A stretch of 64,000 bases of DNA, from the NCBI GenBank assembly GCA_037501455.1, contig CM074864.1, forward strand, positions 28,762,001 through 28,826,000, given 5' to 3'. The position numbers and the translations under genes were made by a program. Of the stretch, positions 1 to 11,570 are shown one piece after another. Numbering within the stretch: the stretch's first letter is position 1; every line of letters begins with the position of its first letter. The DNA is from Lantana camara. Taxonomy: Eukaryota > Streptophyta > Magnoliopsida > Lamiales > Verbenaceae. The notes beneath the pieces are model-generated. The model ran no database searches, was not told the DNA's origin, and was given only the letters and a program-made list of their open reading frames with translations.

Positions 1-342
1 GAATACTTAGCTGCAAATGATGTAGCTAAGGAAGGTGTTTGGATTAGAAACTTCATTCAAGAGTTGAATGTAGTTCCTAGCATGAAAGACCCGATTACTG
101 TGTTTTGTGACAACACTGGGGCGGTTGCTCAAGCAAGAGAACCAAGATCTCACCAACGGACCAAGCACAGTATGAGGAAGTATCACCTAATCCGTGATAT
201 TATCAAAAGAGGAGATGTGCAAATTGAGAGGGTCACATCAGCAGAGAACGTGGCAGATCCACTTACTAAACCCCTTAGTCGAGAAGCTTTCCAAGGTCAT
301 CTTCAGAAGATGGGACTTAGAGTAGCTTTAGAATGGCTTTGA
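1..342 (+). CDS. Ty1/copia polyprotein, C-terminal part of RNase H (partial)
   Basis: The frame is open from base 1 to a TGA at 340-342. It begins inside the RNase H motif: the first codon matches the last Glu of the TEAEY motif in Copia-2. It includes the next conserved Asp (FCDNTGA) and the C-terminal run RTKH...YHLIRD...ADPLTKPL that is characteristic of plant copia elements. RNase H degrades the RNA strand of the RNA-DNA hybrid during reverse transcription in the cytoplasmic particle. No stop or frameshift is visible in this part, so the copy may be fairly young; the rest of the gene lies upstream of the window. Confidence 0.92.
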   Translation, partial: EYLAANDVAKEGVWIRNFIQELNVVPSMKDPITVFCDNTGAVAQAREPRSHQRTKHSMRKYHLIRDIIKRGDVQIERVTSAENVADPLTKPLSREAFQGHLQKMGLRVALEWL

Positions 343-358
343 TGGGCAAGTGGGAGAT
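343..358 (+). other. Polypurine tract of Copia-1
   Basis: The purine-rich run GGGCAAGTGGGAGAT lies directly between the stop codon and the first TG of the 3' LTR. In LTR retrotransposons such a tract primes plus-strand DNA synthesis. The same run precedes the Copia-2 3' LTR. Confidence 0.85.
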
Positions 359-818
359 TGTTAGGAATAGTGCCCTAGAAAGCCGATTGTATATCCGCTT
401 TGTGCTTTTCCTTATTGTAATCACAGACAATCTTTGAATGAAATAACGAATTGAGGCAACACTTCTTTATATGCTCTTGTTTGGTATGCGTTTACTTTAG
501 CTGTGCATGTATGAGAACTCCCCTAATCCTGATGACTTTAGGACTCTACCATTTAGGTGAAATGGTTCATGAAACGAGCCCTATATCACATAAGTCATGA
601 TTAGTAAAATACTCCAAGCCGATGAGTCCTACAGACAGTGGGAGTGTCAACCTGACTCCTCTAAGGCTTGCTTGTGGGATCACGCCCTTAAGAAGGACCA
701 CCTTGTTTCATGGAGGTGCAAAGTGTATAGTTGATACGTGTGTGATACATGAGGGTGCTTACTTCAATAAGTAAGTTCACTGAGGTGCCCCGTGTGAGAA
801 CATTCCTAAATGGGAAAG

Positions 819-848
819 GAAGTTTCTATTTCAGGAAATAGAAACTTC
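819..848 (+). other. Inverted repeat (hairpin) in the copia U3
   Basis: GAAGTTTCTATTTC pairs perfectly over 14 bp with the sequence two bases further on. In the Copia-2 3' LTR the matching segment (22550-22581) has base changes, yet the stem survives through a G-U type pair and added GG/CC pairs at its base. The segment lies upstream of the TATA box, so it would be in RNA only at the 3' end of the genomic transcript. Role unknown. Confidence 0.7.
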
Positions 849-1927
849 AAGATTAGGAAATATCTCACCAGTTATTGATGTGATTAATTGATCCTTAAGA
901 CTTGAGGTTCCTTGTCACTTTATGAGTTAACTCTGTAGTCTTAGGTATAAGCTTTAAAGGGTGTCGCCTTAGACAACTGATTCAAGTCTTATGCTGGGGC
1001 TGCACAAGTGATTCATGAAAGTGAATGAGAATCAAGAAAGGACCTATACTTGCATTTACAAGGTGATCTCTAATTGTGTAAGTCATTCATATGCCATATG
1101 GAGTCCTTGGCCAAGGCAGTAGATCGAGACATCAAGAAAAGGGTTTCTTGGATTGAGATCAAATGGATATGAAATGCACTTAGCTTTAAGACCGGATTAT
1201 TAGGGTTCTGATTATTCCCTTGCCCTAGATCTTGGTTGAGAGATAGTAAGTAGGAGGATTGTATCTCACATGAATCAATGACTTAAAGGTTCTGTCGAAT
1301 CCGAACATTCCAATTCAGCTAGGGGTTAAACACCTATTGCTAGACTATGGTCGTTTAATCTGTGGACTGATTAACTAATTAGTGAATTAATTAATTAGGG
1401 TCACTGCTAATTGAATTGAGAACCTAGAGGGTCACACACAACAACTTGGTTACATGAGTTGAGTCTTTAAAATGATTAAACGAGTTAATCAAGCCAAGAG
1501 GGTTCCACACGTGTGAAACCACACGTGTGGCTCACGTGAGTGACACATGTCCTTGTGACACGTGTCCCACACGTGTGCGTGTATATATATTGTATATATA
1601 TATATATATATTAAATAATTAAATGCGTTAATTATTTAATAGACTTTGGTTTAATTTTGAATTAAAAAGAAAGTCTAATTTTGGAGAAAATAATCTAGTT
1701 AATTAATTACGAATTAATTAATCAGATAAAATAAGTTATTTATTTAAAATAAATAAAGTATAAAAATTATCCACAAATAGTTTGGATATTTTTAGCTCTC
1801 TTGAAAGTTGATTTGAATTAGAATTCAAAGTCAAAGTTGGAAATTACTTGATGAGCAAGTAATAGGAGAGAGAGGGACCAAATCCTTGCCCAACAAGGGA
1901 TAGGTTCGGCCGCCCCTCCCCTTTTCC

Positions 1928-1936
1928 TATATATAT
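1928..1936 (+). promoter_or_regulatory. Putative TATA box of the Copia-1 LTR
   Basis: TATATATAT sits in a CT-rich context about 380 bp before the LTR end. The same box occurs in both Copia-2 LTRs (11664-11671, 23662-23669). In a 3' LTR it would drive transcription outward into the flank. Inferred from position and sequence only. Confidence 0.6.
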
Positions 1937-2316
1937 GAGCTCCCCTTAGAGAGTAATTGGCAATTCTTTTGGTTCATGTGTTGAACACCTTCCTTTCTCC
2001 AAGATTAAATAAAACCCTAGGTTAAGCCTAAACACTAACTAGAGAACTAGCATCCTTACTAGTTAGATTGTGATAAAGTTGGTGGACTATCTCTAGAGAG
2101 CTTCAAGTTAGAAGTTTGAAGATTCGAGCTTTACCAAGGAGAGGGGATCAAGCCGCGAGAAGAGCGTTCTTGGGTGGCTTGAAACGCTTCAAGAAAGAAT
2201 AAAAGAAAAGTAAGTTTTCTATCTCTACGAATTTAGTTACACGATTGCGAGTCCAAGGTCTTTTTGTTGGGAAAAAATTTTAAATTCCGCTGCTTTCTGA
2301 TTCGTATTTTCCAACA

Positions 2317-2615
2317 ATTTCTCACATCTTCAAATTAGTACAATAAAGTATTTTAGTTTGCTGAAAATGTTGTATATTAACGTATTGAGTTAACAACCTC
2401 CAAAATCCTGTGTCAAATAAAAGTATCATAAAAAAGCCCAATAAAAAAAAAGTACTCCAAAAAATTCTGTGTTTTTTAAAATAAACTCACCGCCCCCTCA
2501 TCCCAAATAGTCAACAAAAAAGTGCAAAATTTCTATTATACCCTTATATACTGTTTCAGACATATAATATTATTAAAAATTATTAAATGAGTCTTAATAA
2601 TATATATTAATAACT

Positions 2616-2664
<49 letters not shown>

Positions 2665-2976
2665 GTATGTATATATACATAATACATATTAAAAATAATA
2701 TACATGTTTTATATATATATACAAATATCATAAAAGAGAAACATATATATATATATGTAAATACATCTTCTTCATCCTCTCCAGCCCACTACAATCGCCG
2801 CCGCCATCGCCACCACGGGATTTCCTCTCCAGCAACCCCTGCCACCGCCGCCACCTCTTCAGCCATCACCTACGGCGGAGTGCAGCAGTAGCGCTGGTGG
2901 CGCGACCTGCGTTCTACGATGATATGGCCATTCTGGCCATCTTCCGCCGATGAAATCTTTAGGTTTCGACTAAAGA
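2317..2976. other. AT-rich intergenic stretch with TA microsatellite; no gene recognised
   Basis: This stretch lies between the Copia-1 LTR and the old gypsy LTR. It includes a long TA tract (about 2620-2661) and, at about 2770-2960, a more GC-rich part with Ser/Pro/Ala-like codons. The latter looks like a 5' UTR or an eroded gene fragment, but it has no long frame and no recognisable domain. Confidence 0.6.
2620..2661. repeat. (TA)n microsatellite
   Basis: About 42 bp of uninterrupted TA dinucleotides in an AT-rich setting. Other TA tracts lie inside LTRs, for example at 1579-1611, 23303-23340 and 28821-28860. Confidence 0.95.
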
Positions 2977-3104
2977 TGTAGCACCCTACACGTGAGGCAC
3001 CACATCCCCGCACTATAACCAGACACGTGTAACGAAAAAAAGACTCCGCACACATACCGAGCTATAGCGAATGGCAGACAAAACAAAAATATCCGGCCTA
3101 AGCT
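2977..3104 (-). repeat. Host LTR, left fragment (old gypsy LTR split by Gypsy-A)
   Basis: On the minus strand this is the end of a gypsy LTR (...GGGTGCTACA). On the plus strand it starts TGTAGCACC and continues with a GGCACCACATCCCC block shared with the LTRs at 24787, 25380, 32732 and 59821. It stops at 3104, where Gypsy-A begins. The sequence resumes at 54770 after the duplicated AAGCT. Confidence 0.82.
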
Positions 3105-6100
3105 TGTAGCGCCCCCACTTTGCTGGTAGAGAGCAGCGCCCCAACCCCCCCACTGAAGCACCCCTCAAGTAATGGTGTGAGCCATCACTCAAGAAATACC
3201 CCATTGAACGGCATGTCCATTAACGATTAACAATAATAATGTTTAATTATGTGGCTTATGCAACGAAAAATCAGATTATTTTAAAACTTTTCAAAACATG
3301 TGCGTGATGGCATAAAAACAAGCAAGTACTGATCGTTAAACAGAAGAGATTATTAACATTACTATATTAATTGAACATTATCACGGGAGCATATGATAGC
3401 AATTGTAGCAGTATCCAAGTTGCAGATGGATTATTACAAAAGCATTAAAGCAAGGTATCAATGCAGCCATATAACATATGCAGGACACAAAATAGATTAA
3501 TAAAGTAAAGTCCTGACTCAAACAAAATGAACACTCTAGAGCTTCAAGATACCTCTAGACTGGGGCTGCAAGACCTGAAACCATGAGGCCAGAAAACAGG
3601 TAGAGGTATTAGTCAAAGTGACCAAGTGAGGGATATCTTTAAAAGAAAGTACTTGAAGTAAACGTTTGAAATAAATTTCACAAGGTAAAACCTTTAATGT
3701 AAAGCTTTAATGAAGAACGTAAGAATAAGTTCAAGTGATAAAACCCTTTGATGCAATGCTATAAGAAATGAGAGTTTTCAAAACACTTTCATGAATGTTG
3801 TCACACGCGCACACATATGCTATGATTTGGTTCATATGATTTTCATAAAACGGGATAAGGGTAGGGAACAACTTTGCAAGATATGAACCAACTTTATGAA
3901 AACATTGATGCCCACAAGCTAGGCTTCTCCATCCTTACTCCCGAAAACATGACCATTAATAGGGTGTCGGACTGAGATCAACAACACCCTAACATATACA
4001 CACATGCACCATCCTCCACCAAGTTTCACTTCGAGGAGCGACCCCTAGGTGACCATTAACCATTGATTTCGAAATAGATTTGCGATCCATTCCCGACAAT
4101 CGTCTTGACTTAACCAAACCTCCTGATTAAAGTTGGTGTCAATCGCCTAGTGTGGCGGCCGGTATTAGTGATGTCGTTGGCGCTCACCTCCCGAGCATCA
4201 CCTCTACACATCATCGCCGGGCCCATACCATTAACCATTGATTGCTTACACCATTGATGACATCCAGAATAAATCTAAATGTATAAACCATTGAATATAT
4301 GCATTGAACCATTGATGCATTACTTTGAAAACATGAACCATTGATGCATTACTTTAAAAACATTGAACCATTGATGCATTACTTTGAAAACATGAATCAT
4401 TGATGCATTACTTTGAAAACATGAACCATTGATGTTATACTTTGAAAACTTGTGCCTTTGATCAATGAATATGGATAGGTCTAGATTCTTTGGAGAATCA
4501 TCCTTTATAAAGGGTATTTCAAAACAAGAATGTAAAACACTAGGCTTAGATTTTAAAAACGATTGAATCATTGAGTATTCATGGTTCCAGTTGAAATAGT
4601 TTAACCTCATCTATTAGTAACAGTAGGTAGGATAGATTATGCAGTGCCCTGGGGATCCCAGTGCTCAACTTTAACTCCTGTAAGTATGTACTAAGGTGAG
4701 CTTAAGCCCTAAGCACACTTCTATAACGATGCACATAAACATATAAAACAAGTACAGAACATGTAATGACAAGAGAGTAATACCATTTAAGGTATTAGAG
4801 AAGGATAACACACAAAGGAATCCTTCAAGTGAGTTATCATTAACGTGGGACTATGATCTTACTATAATCGATTAGGAATTAATCAAATTATCAATCCTAA
4901 ATGTATACCTTAGGTTATGAAACAAGTCCTCAAAAGAAAACACATTTTGAACAGATATTTTAGACCCCGGGTTTAGAAAACCTAGGTTCAAACGTCTAAG
5001 ATCAAAGCTCAAGTTTTATTTCATTTTACAATTCAAAAGCACTATTCAAAAAGTACTATTCCAGATTACTATTCACTTGTCGGGTCAAAGGGTCGGGTTA
5101 AACCCTTACTACACACACACACGACACACACACACGCGCCATGCACGTACACACACAGACACACACGGCATGCACACATATACACACCCTAATTCAATTA
5201 TGATCTTGATTATAACCTATAGTTCAAGTTCGTGTTATTATAAGAAAGTGTGATCTAGGTTAAAGGCATATCCTATGGTTAAGAAGTCTAATTAAAGCAT
5301 AACATCAAGTTATGAAACACTATTTTATCTTAGGTTATAACATGTGACATTATTCAAGTGTATAACATATGATCAAGTATTATTCCATTAATCCATATCA
5401 TATCATAAGCTCAAGTCATAAGATATGAGTCATGTAACATTGTAACAATGTAATAACATATCATAGACATAAGTCATAGCATATCAAGACCATTAAGCAT
5501 GTAACATATATCGATTGAGACCATATAGTAACATGTAACAAGTTATGATATAATTGATCATAGATTACAATTCCATTGACTAACATGCTTGAACATAATT
5601 AAAATATCATAAACATGCATCAATAATCATCATATAAGAGCTCCACAATATGATCATACCATATACTAAAGCAATTCATAACATTTCATAGCATATACTA
5701 AACAATTAAATCATAATTCACTACTAACAAACATATCATAGAAACTATATAATAAATGCATAAACTAAAATCCTATATGTCTTAGGGAAGACCCTAATAC
5801 CCAACCTAAACATAATATAAACATACCATAACATAAAACATAAACTAAACTAAAACATAACATAAATACCTAACATAAAATAAAACAACATCTAACCTAG
5901 CAAGGGGGGGAAGCCTCACGGCAAGAGGGGGAGGAGGAAGGAGAGAAAGGGTGTCTTTAACACAACATTGAGCAAGGAAAATGAATGGCATGAGGGCTCT
6001 ATTTATAGTTGTTCGGAAACCCCTCACATTGGAAATAAAGTTAAGGTAAGGGTATGAGAGCAAAACTTGATGGCTTCTCTTGGAAGCTTTAGGAATCTTG

Positions 6101-7080
6101 AAGCTAAAATGGGACTGCTGGGGGTTATTTCGGTCTTTTCAGTGCCAACACTCAAGGATAAGTGGCTTGAAGTGAGGTCATTCCTTTGGCACAAAAATTA
6201 GCTTTGAAACGCATATTCATACGTCGAATTCGGATTTACCGTTTAAAAGATACATTCATTTTAGTGAATAAAAGTTTTGAGCCCGAAACTCAACACGAGT
6301 TAAAAATGACTTTCGAGAATGATTTTCAAGTCCGGATTGTTTCTAAAATTCAAGAAATAAATCGAGAAGCGTTTTGAATCCAATATCGACTATAAAACGT
6401 TTTACCGATAGAAAGTTGAAAACGTAGAATGAATAGTGAATTCTTAAGTACATACGTACGCTTCAAAATTTCGAGCTAGGGTTTGAATCAAGGGCTGTAA
6501 AACATCTCAAAAATCTTGAAATAACTCAAGTAGTGCAAATCCGAAGAGAAAATATTTTCCGAATGAAAACCGTTCGTAGTAGAAATAGTGCACTAGGGTT
6601 TTTTGTAAACATTTTCAATAAAACGAAGTTCGGAATAGATTTTCAAGTCAATAATAATTTCAATAGACTCGTCTCGACTCAAGGATCGATTTGACTGTAA
6701 ACTTGGGTAGGAAAAGATATCAGAATCAAAAGCTCATTTTTAGATAAATACTAACTTTGGTCGGTAAGTTCCCAAAATGCCCTTATGGTTCAAGAAAGGT
6801 TTCCGGAGCTTGGAAAACAAGTTCAAGGGATAGGAAAACATGTGATATGAGCCTCTAGGGTTCCATTGAAGCATTGGGTAATATAGGCTTGGGAAATGAA
6901 TAGTAAACTGTATCGAAGGTCAAGAATTCCCCCTTAAAACATGTCAGATCACATATGAGCGCAAATTTCATGTAAGAATGCTATGCATGAAGGTTTATAA
7001 AGTTGGATCACGGTCTATAAGCTCTTTACCAATGCCCTTAGCCTACCGTTTTCTTCCAGGGCCTGTTTTGGGCTATTACA
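3105..7080 (-). repeat. Gypsy-A LTR-a (3976 bp), uninterrupted
   Basis: On the plus strand it runs from TGTAGCGCCCCC to GGGCTATTACA, so on the element strand it reads TGTAATAGCCC...GGGGGCGCTACA. It is the only one of the three LTRs without an insertion. It contains a ~29-bp minisatellite (4306-4450), a CA-rich tract (about 5104-5190) and AT-rich sequence. The three LTRs lie in the order expected for 3' LTR, shared middle LTR and 5' LTR of a minus-strand element. Confidence 0.9.
4306..4450 (-). repeat. Minisatellite inside LTR-a, about five units of ~29 bp
   Basis: The unit is approximately GAACCATTGATGCATTACTT plus TGAAAACAT. LTR-a has about five units. The matching places in LTR-b (about 11320-11406) and LTR-c (about 52035-52126) have three each, one of several markers grouping b with c. 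Confidence 0.88.
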
Positions 7081-7095
7081 ATCACCCCTCCTTAA
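7081..7095 (-). other. Polypurine tract of Gypsy-A internal copy 1
   Basis: On the element strand the purine run TTTAAGGAGGGGTGAT abuts the first base of LTR-a, the 3' LTR of this minus-strand unit. The same run abuts LTR-b at 37792. Confidence 0.82.
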
Positions 7096-7557
7096 AGAGA
7101 ATCTGTCTTCAGATTCTTCTGCAAACAGTTAGGGGTAATGTTTCTATACCATGTTCCTTCCAAAGGACTTTTACCAAAGGAATCTTCTTATTCCTTAACT
7201 CCTGGAACTTTCTTTCTAACATCTTAGCAGACTTTAAGACGTAAGTCAAATTCGGCTCTACCGGTATTTTCTCAGACTGCCCATCCATCTAACGGTATGC
7301 TGTTGTACTAAGATTCAACTTAGTTCCCATTAGAGTTTGAATTTCCTTCCTTCTTTGTCAATTTCGTGAGCGCTGCGGCTACCTTCACAAAATGTTTCTG
7401 AATTTTCTATAGTAACTCACTAATCTGAGAAAACTTTGTACTTTGGTGAGGTTCTTCGGTGGCTTCCATTCGTTGACTACTTCGACTTTGATGGAACTAC
7501 TTTATCTCTAGTTTTGAGAATGATGTGTCCGAGAAGTGTAACTCTTTCTAGCCAAAA
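7096..7557 (-). pseudogene. Gypsy-A integrase tail/chromodomain remnant, copy 1
   Basis: On the minus strand short stretches in shifting frames resemble the end of a chromovirus polyprotein, where a conserved KFQELRN-IPLVKVLW type segment precedes the 3' LTR. Stops and frameshifts prevent any continuous reading, and the integrase core is absent. The assignment comes from position next to the polypurine tract and weak similarity to the better preserved ends of Gypsy-B and Gypsy-C. Confidence 0.5.
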
Positions 7558-7899
7558 CTAGCATTTGTTGAACTTGGCATATGGCTTGTGATCCAGCAAA
7601 GTGCTCAGCCCAATTCGGATATGCTCGGCGTGCTCATCTGGTGTCTTTAAGAACACCAAAATGTCGTATAATTGTTTTCTCAACTCTTCCAAGATGACTT
7701 CCTTCTTGTAACAACCCAGATTAACATGGTACTTAAACAACCAATCCATTCCAAGGATAATTCCATATCTCATCATAGGTAACTCAATGAGATTTGACGG
7801 GTAGTAGCGATTACCAATGCATATAGGGCAACGTTTATATACTTGATCTGTAACGAGGCAAGTCCCCAAAGGAGAACTTACTTCAATTTTATATGACAA
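7558..7899 (-). pseudogene. Gypsy-A protease end fused to a reverse transcriptase remnant, copy 1
   Basis: The 113-residue frame starts with the region after the protease active site (VSSPLGTCLVTDQVY... and YGIILGMDWL, typical of gypsy proteases). It then passes abruptly into ILVFLKTPDEHAEHIRIGLSTLL and KPYAKFNKC, which lie just after the catalytic FIDD motif of gypsy reverse transcriptases. The fingers and most of the palm, including both catalytic Asp, are therefore missing. Internal copy 2 has the same fusion (38188-38609), so the deletion preceded the duplication. No functional enzyme can result. Confidence 0.85.
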
Positions 7900-7968
7900 T
7901 TATTCAAGTGGAAATAGTAAATGCGCACATAAATTAGATGCAATGTATGAATGCATGGCACCAGGGTC

Positions 7969-9135
7969 TTATAAGACCTTAAGTGGCGTGTTAAGAATGT
8001 GCACAATACCTTCCACAACAGACGAAGGATCAACCTCCTTATTACCATCTATTGCATATGCTCTCCCTTTAACTATTGGTTTGCTCGTCATACCCACCGC
8101 CGCTTTACCCTTGTCTTGAACCCCAAATCTTTTAATCCTAGTAGGACAGTGTTCCCGTATATGCTCAGGGGAACCACACCAATAGCACTGACCATTCTTC
8201 TTACGACAATTTTCCTCAGTATGTCCTTTACAGCTATAGTAGTCACAAACTATCTCCTCTTGAGTGGGCTGAGGTGTTTCATACTGCTGTGGTGCCATTT
8301 GTTGTTGTTGCGGTGCTATCATTAGTTTCTTTCCGTTTCTCTGAAAGGAGGATCCGGCAGGTCGTTTTGTTCCTTGAAAAGTCTTAGGGTTAGAAGGCTC
8401 TTGACGACTAACGGTCATCTGGATGTCCTTATGGGCTGGTTTGACCTTCAATGCTTTGTCAACTGATCTAGTGTAGGCCTCGACATCCAAAGAAGCTAGT
8501 GCCCAACGGAGCTCAGGTTTCAGGCTATCACTGAACCTTTTAGTCTTGCGATGCTCATCACTCAAAATATGGGGTGCATACTTGATCAGCCTAACAAACT
8601 TAGCTTCATACTCCATCACGTTCATGGATCCTTGGACCAAATTCATAAATTCAGCTTCTCTTACATCACGTGTTACCTGAGGAGTGTATTTCTGCTGAAA
8701 CTCCTTCACAAACTCAATCCAGTTTCCATCAACGTTGTTCTCGATCCACATGTGCTGAGTACGCCTCCACCAGTGGAACACCGCTCCTTCCATTAGAAAT
8801 GTAGCATATTGAACTCGTTCACGATCTTCAGGGTAGATATCCATAGCTTCGAAGATCTTTTCGAGACTAGTTAACCAATTTTCAGCCTTCAAGTCATTGG
8901 GTTCACCATAAAACTTAGGCTGGTTCATTCATAGAAACTTTTCTAATGTTTTCCAATTGGGAGAATTACAAGCCCTCACGAATTGTCGCAATACATCAGC
9001 TAAATCTGGGACTTCCTCCCTTCTAAAAGGTGGTGGTGTAACATCCCTTGGCGGTGTAAGATCCCGTTGTGGCGTGACTTCTCTTTGGGGTGGCGGTGGT
9101 GGTACGCGATCACGTGGTGCTCTTATCGGTGGCAT
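7969..9135 (-). pseudogene. Gypsy-A gag, copy 1
   Basis: Gag forms the particle that packages element RNA. Reading starts at about 9135 with a Pro/Arg-rich leader (MPPIRAPRDRVPPPPPQ) and meets a TGA at 8929-8931. It continues in the same frame into the core (FYGEPNDLKAENWLTSLEKIFE, AFLMEGAVFHWWRR, EFQQKYTPQVTRDVREAEFM). A nucleocapsid region follows; one CX2CX4HX4C knuckle is good (CYWCGSPEHIREHC) and the one before it is degenerate (CDYYSCKGHTEENC). The frame ends at 7969 in front of a DPGAMHSY protease motif that copy 2 still reads. The gag stop at the same place in both copies predates the duplication. It could also mark a two-frame gag, though decay is the simpler reading. Confidence 0.88.
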
Positions 9136-9139
9136 GATA

Positions 9140-10099
9140 ATACTGAAGTTTCAAGGATTTAGACATGTGTATAATGCATGACAGTAAGGATGATTCACAT
9201 AATTGGTAACCACGTATTCACATTTCCATGTAGTCACATATAATCATGAGAATAACACATTCCCACAGCAAAATATCAACGATAATCCATTATCACATTA
9301 CCACATAGGCAAGTGCAACTTATAAGCATGAACAACATATCAACATTGATCCATTGCTCTATTATCCATTACCATTGAAAATTCATGAACATGTATAACA
9401 TATCAAGTATGATAACAATAAATGAAATGACATGATCCTATAATGGCCCTAATGGTATCTTGAAGCATTTCTAAGACTCATCCAATGACAGTTATGGAAA
9501 GCGGTAAACAGATATCCAATATAAAGCCGAATGTGTCATAAACGTGTAAGGTTTGCAAAAATTTTCTACATTTGGCCACATTTTTAAACAAAAATTAAAA
9601 TGAGATGGACCCGATACCACCGAGTCGACTCCCATTCAGGCCTTACCATTCATCCAAACCAAGTGCAAAATACCTCTTGTGATTCCATGTCGTCTGAAAT
9701 CCGTCATCCGTGGTGCCAAAATTCAGGGATCTTCTACCACAGTTGTAAATCCCCTTTGCCAAAACAATCCTGCCCATGCCCTGCTAGATCAGCCTCATCA
9801 TCATCAGATCCATCATTACCTCCATTAGACTGCTCTTAGTCCTGCCTCTATTCTTTAATTGACACCAAGTATAGAAGTGAGTACCTCCTCGGTGAGAAAC
9901 AACCACAGTACTTGAAGCCTCAGACTGCTTGAAAAAGGCCTCGTCTATCTGTTGCTGGTTAGGATCAATGTAGCTGAACCGCCATGGCTATACAGAAGAT
10001 ACCACGGACATGAATGCCAGAAGATAGAACCACGCAACTCCAAACAATCTTCCATGATGTGAGCAATCCAGGTCAAGTCTCTTCTTACTTAACCTGGCC
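9140..10099 (-). other. Gypsy-A untranslated leader, copy 1
   Basis: This is about 0.96 kb between gag and the primer site. It is AT-rich at 9180-9600 and mixed at 9600-10090. I see no domain in any frame. The matching leader of copy 2 is 39845-40810. Apparent frames such as 9600-9839 are short and carry no known motif. Confidence 0.6.
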
Positions 10100-10110
10100 C
10101 TCTGATACAA
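10100..10110 (-). other. Primer binding site, Gypsy-A copy 1 (one base altered)
   Basis: On the minus strand TTGTATCAGAG lies eight bases inside the end of LTR-b. It differs by one base from TGGTATCAGAG, the plant initiator tRNA-Met primer site, which is kept at 40811-40821. Confidence 0.8.
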
Positions 10111-10118
10111 CTTCAGGC

Positions 10119-11570
10119 TGTAGCGCCCCCACTTTGCTGGTAGAGAGCAGTGCCCCAACCCCCGCACTGAAGCACCCCTCAAGTAATGGTGTAATCCATC
10201 ATTCAAGAAATACCCCAGTGAACGGCATGTCCATTAACGATTAACAATAATAATGTTTAAATATGTGGCTTATGCAGCGAAAAATCAGATTATTTTAAAA
10301 CTTTTCAAAACATATGCGTGATGGCATAAAAACAAGCAAGTACTGATCGTTAAGCAGAAGAGATTATTAACATTACTATATTAATTGAACATTATCACGG
10401 GAGTATATGATAGCAATTGTAGCAGTATCCAAGTTGCAGATGGATTATTACAAAAGCATTAAAGCAAGGTATCAATGCAGCCATATAACATATGCAGGAC
10501 ACAAAATAGATTAATAAAGTAAAGTCTTGACTCAAACAAAATGAACACTCCAGAGCTTCAACATACCTCTAGAGTGGGGCAACAAGACCTGAAACCATAA
10601 GGCTAGAAAACAGGTAGAGGTATTAGTCAAAGTGACTAAGTGAGGGATATCTTTAAAAGAAAGTACTTGAAGTAAAAGTTTGAAGAAAATTTCACAAGGT
10701 AAAACCTTTAATGTAAAGCTTTAATGAAGAACTTAAGAATAAGTTGAAGTGACAAAACCCTCTGATGCAATGCTATAAGAAATGAGAGTTTTCAGAACAC
10801 TTTCATGAATGCTGTCACACGCGCACACATATGCTATGATTTGGTTCATATGATTTTCATAAAACGGGATAAGGGTAGGGAACAACTTTGCAAGATATGA
10901 ACCAACTTTATGAAAACATTGATGCCCGCAAGCTAGGCTTCTCCATCCTTACTCCCGAAAACATGACCATTAATAGGGTGTCGGACTGAGATCAACAACA
11001 CCCTAACACATACACACATGCACCATCCTCCACCAAGTTTCACTTCGGGGAGCGACCCCTAGGTGACCATTAACCATTTATTTGGGAATAGATTTGCGGT
11101 CCATTCCCGACAATCGTCCTGACTTAACCAAACCTCCTGATTAAAGTCGGTGTCAATCGCCTAGTGTGGCGGCCGGTATTAGTGATGTCCTCACCTCCCG
11201 AGCATCACCTCTACACGTAACCGTCGGGCCCATACCATTAACCATTGATTGCTTGCACCATTGATGACATCCAGAATAAATCCGAATGTATGAACCATTG
11301 AACATATGCATTGAACCATTGAACCATTGTTGCATTACTTTGAAAACATGAACCATTGATGCATTACTTTGAAAACATGAACCATTGATCTTGTACTTTG
11401 AAAACATGTGCCTTTGATCAATGAATATGGATAGGTCTAGGTTCGTTGGAGAATCATCCCTTATAAAGGGTATTCAAAACAAGAATGTAAAACACTGGGC
11501 TTAGAGTTTCAAAATGATTGAATCATTAAGTATTCATGGTTCCAGTTGAAATAGTTTAACCGCACCTATT
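10119..11570 (-). repeat. Gypsy-A LTR-b, left part
   Basis: Homologous to the start of LTR-a and LTR-c on the plus strand. It ends at ...CCTATT, with AGT (11571-11573) shared with the Copia-2 LTR remnant. The next ~140 bp of the LTR, present in LTR-c at about 52302-52440, are missing. A hairpin AGTCA/TGACT with a 3-base loop is at 10625-10637. Confidence 0.9.

Larger units (their letters stand above)
1..2316 (+). mobile_element. Copia-1: 3' end of a Ty1/copia retrotransposon, cut by the window edge
   Basis: The segment holds, in order, the last 113 codons of a copia polyprotein, a polypurine tract and a complete 3' LTR. It is closely similar throughout to the 3' end of Copia-2 (about 21731-24054), so both belong to one family. 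The LTR form (TGTTAGGAA...TTCCAACA, nearly 2 kb) resembles the plant BARE/Angela group; that lineage is inferred from memory of the family. The 5-bp target duplication cannot be checked because the left end is outside the window; the five bases after the LTR are ATTTC. Confidence 0.93.
359..2316 (+). repeat. 3' LTR of Copia-1 (1958 bp)
   Basis: The LTR starts TGTTAGGAA and ends TTCCAACA, an imperfect terminal inverted repeat typical of copia LTRs. It aligns along its length with 22091-24054. A TATA-like box at 1928-1936 would place U3 at about 1.57 kb and R plus U5 at about 0.39 kb. A perfect 14-bp inverted repeat lies at 819-848. A TA microsatellite near 1579-1611 and AT-rich sequence precede the TATA box. 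Confidence 0.92.
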
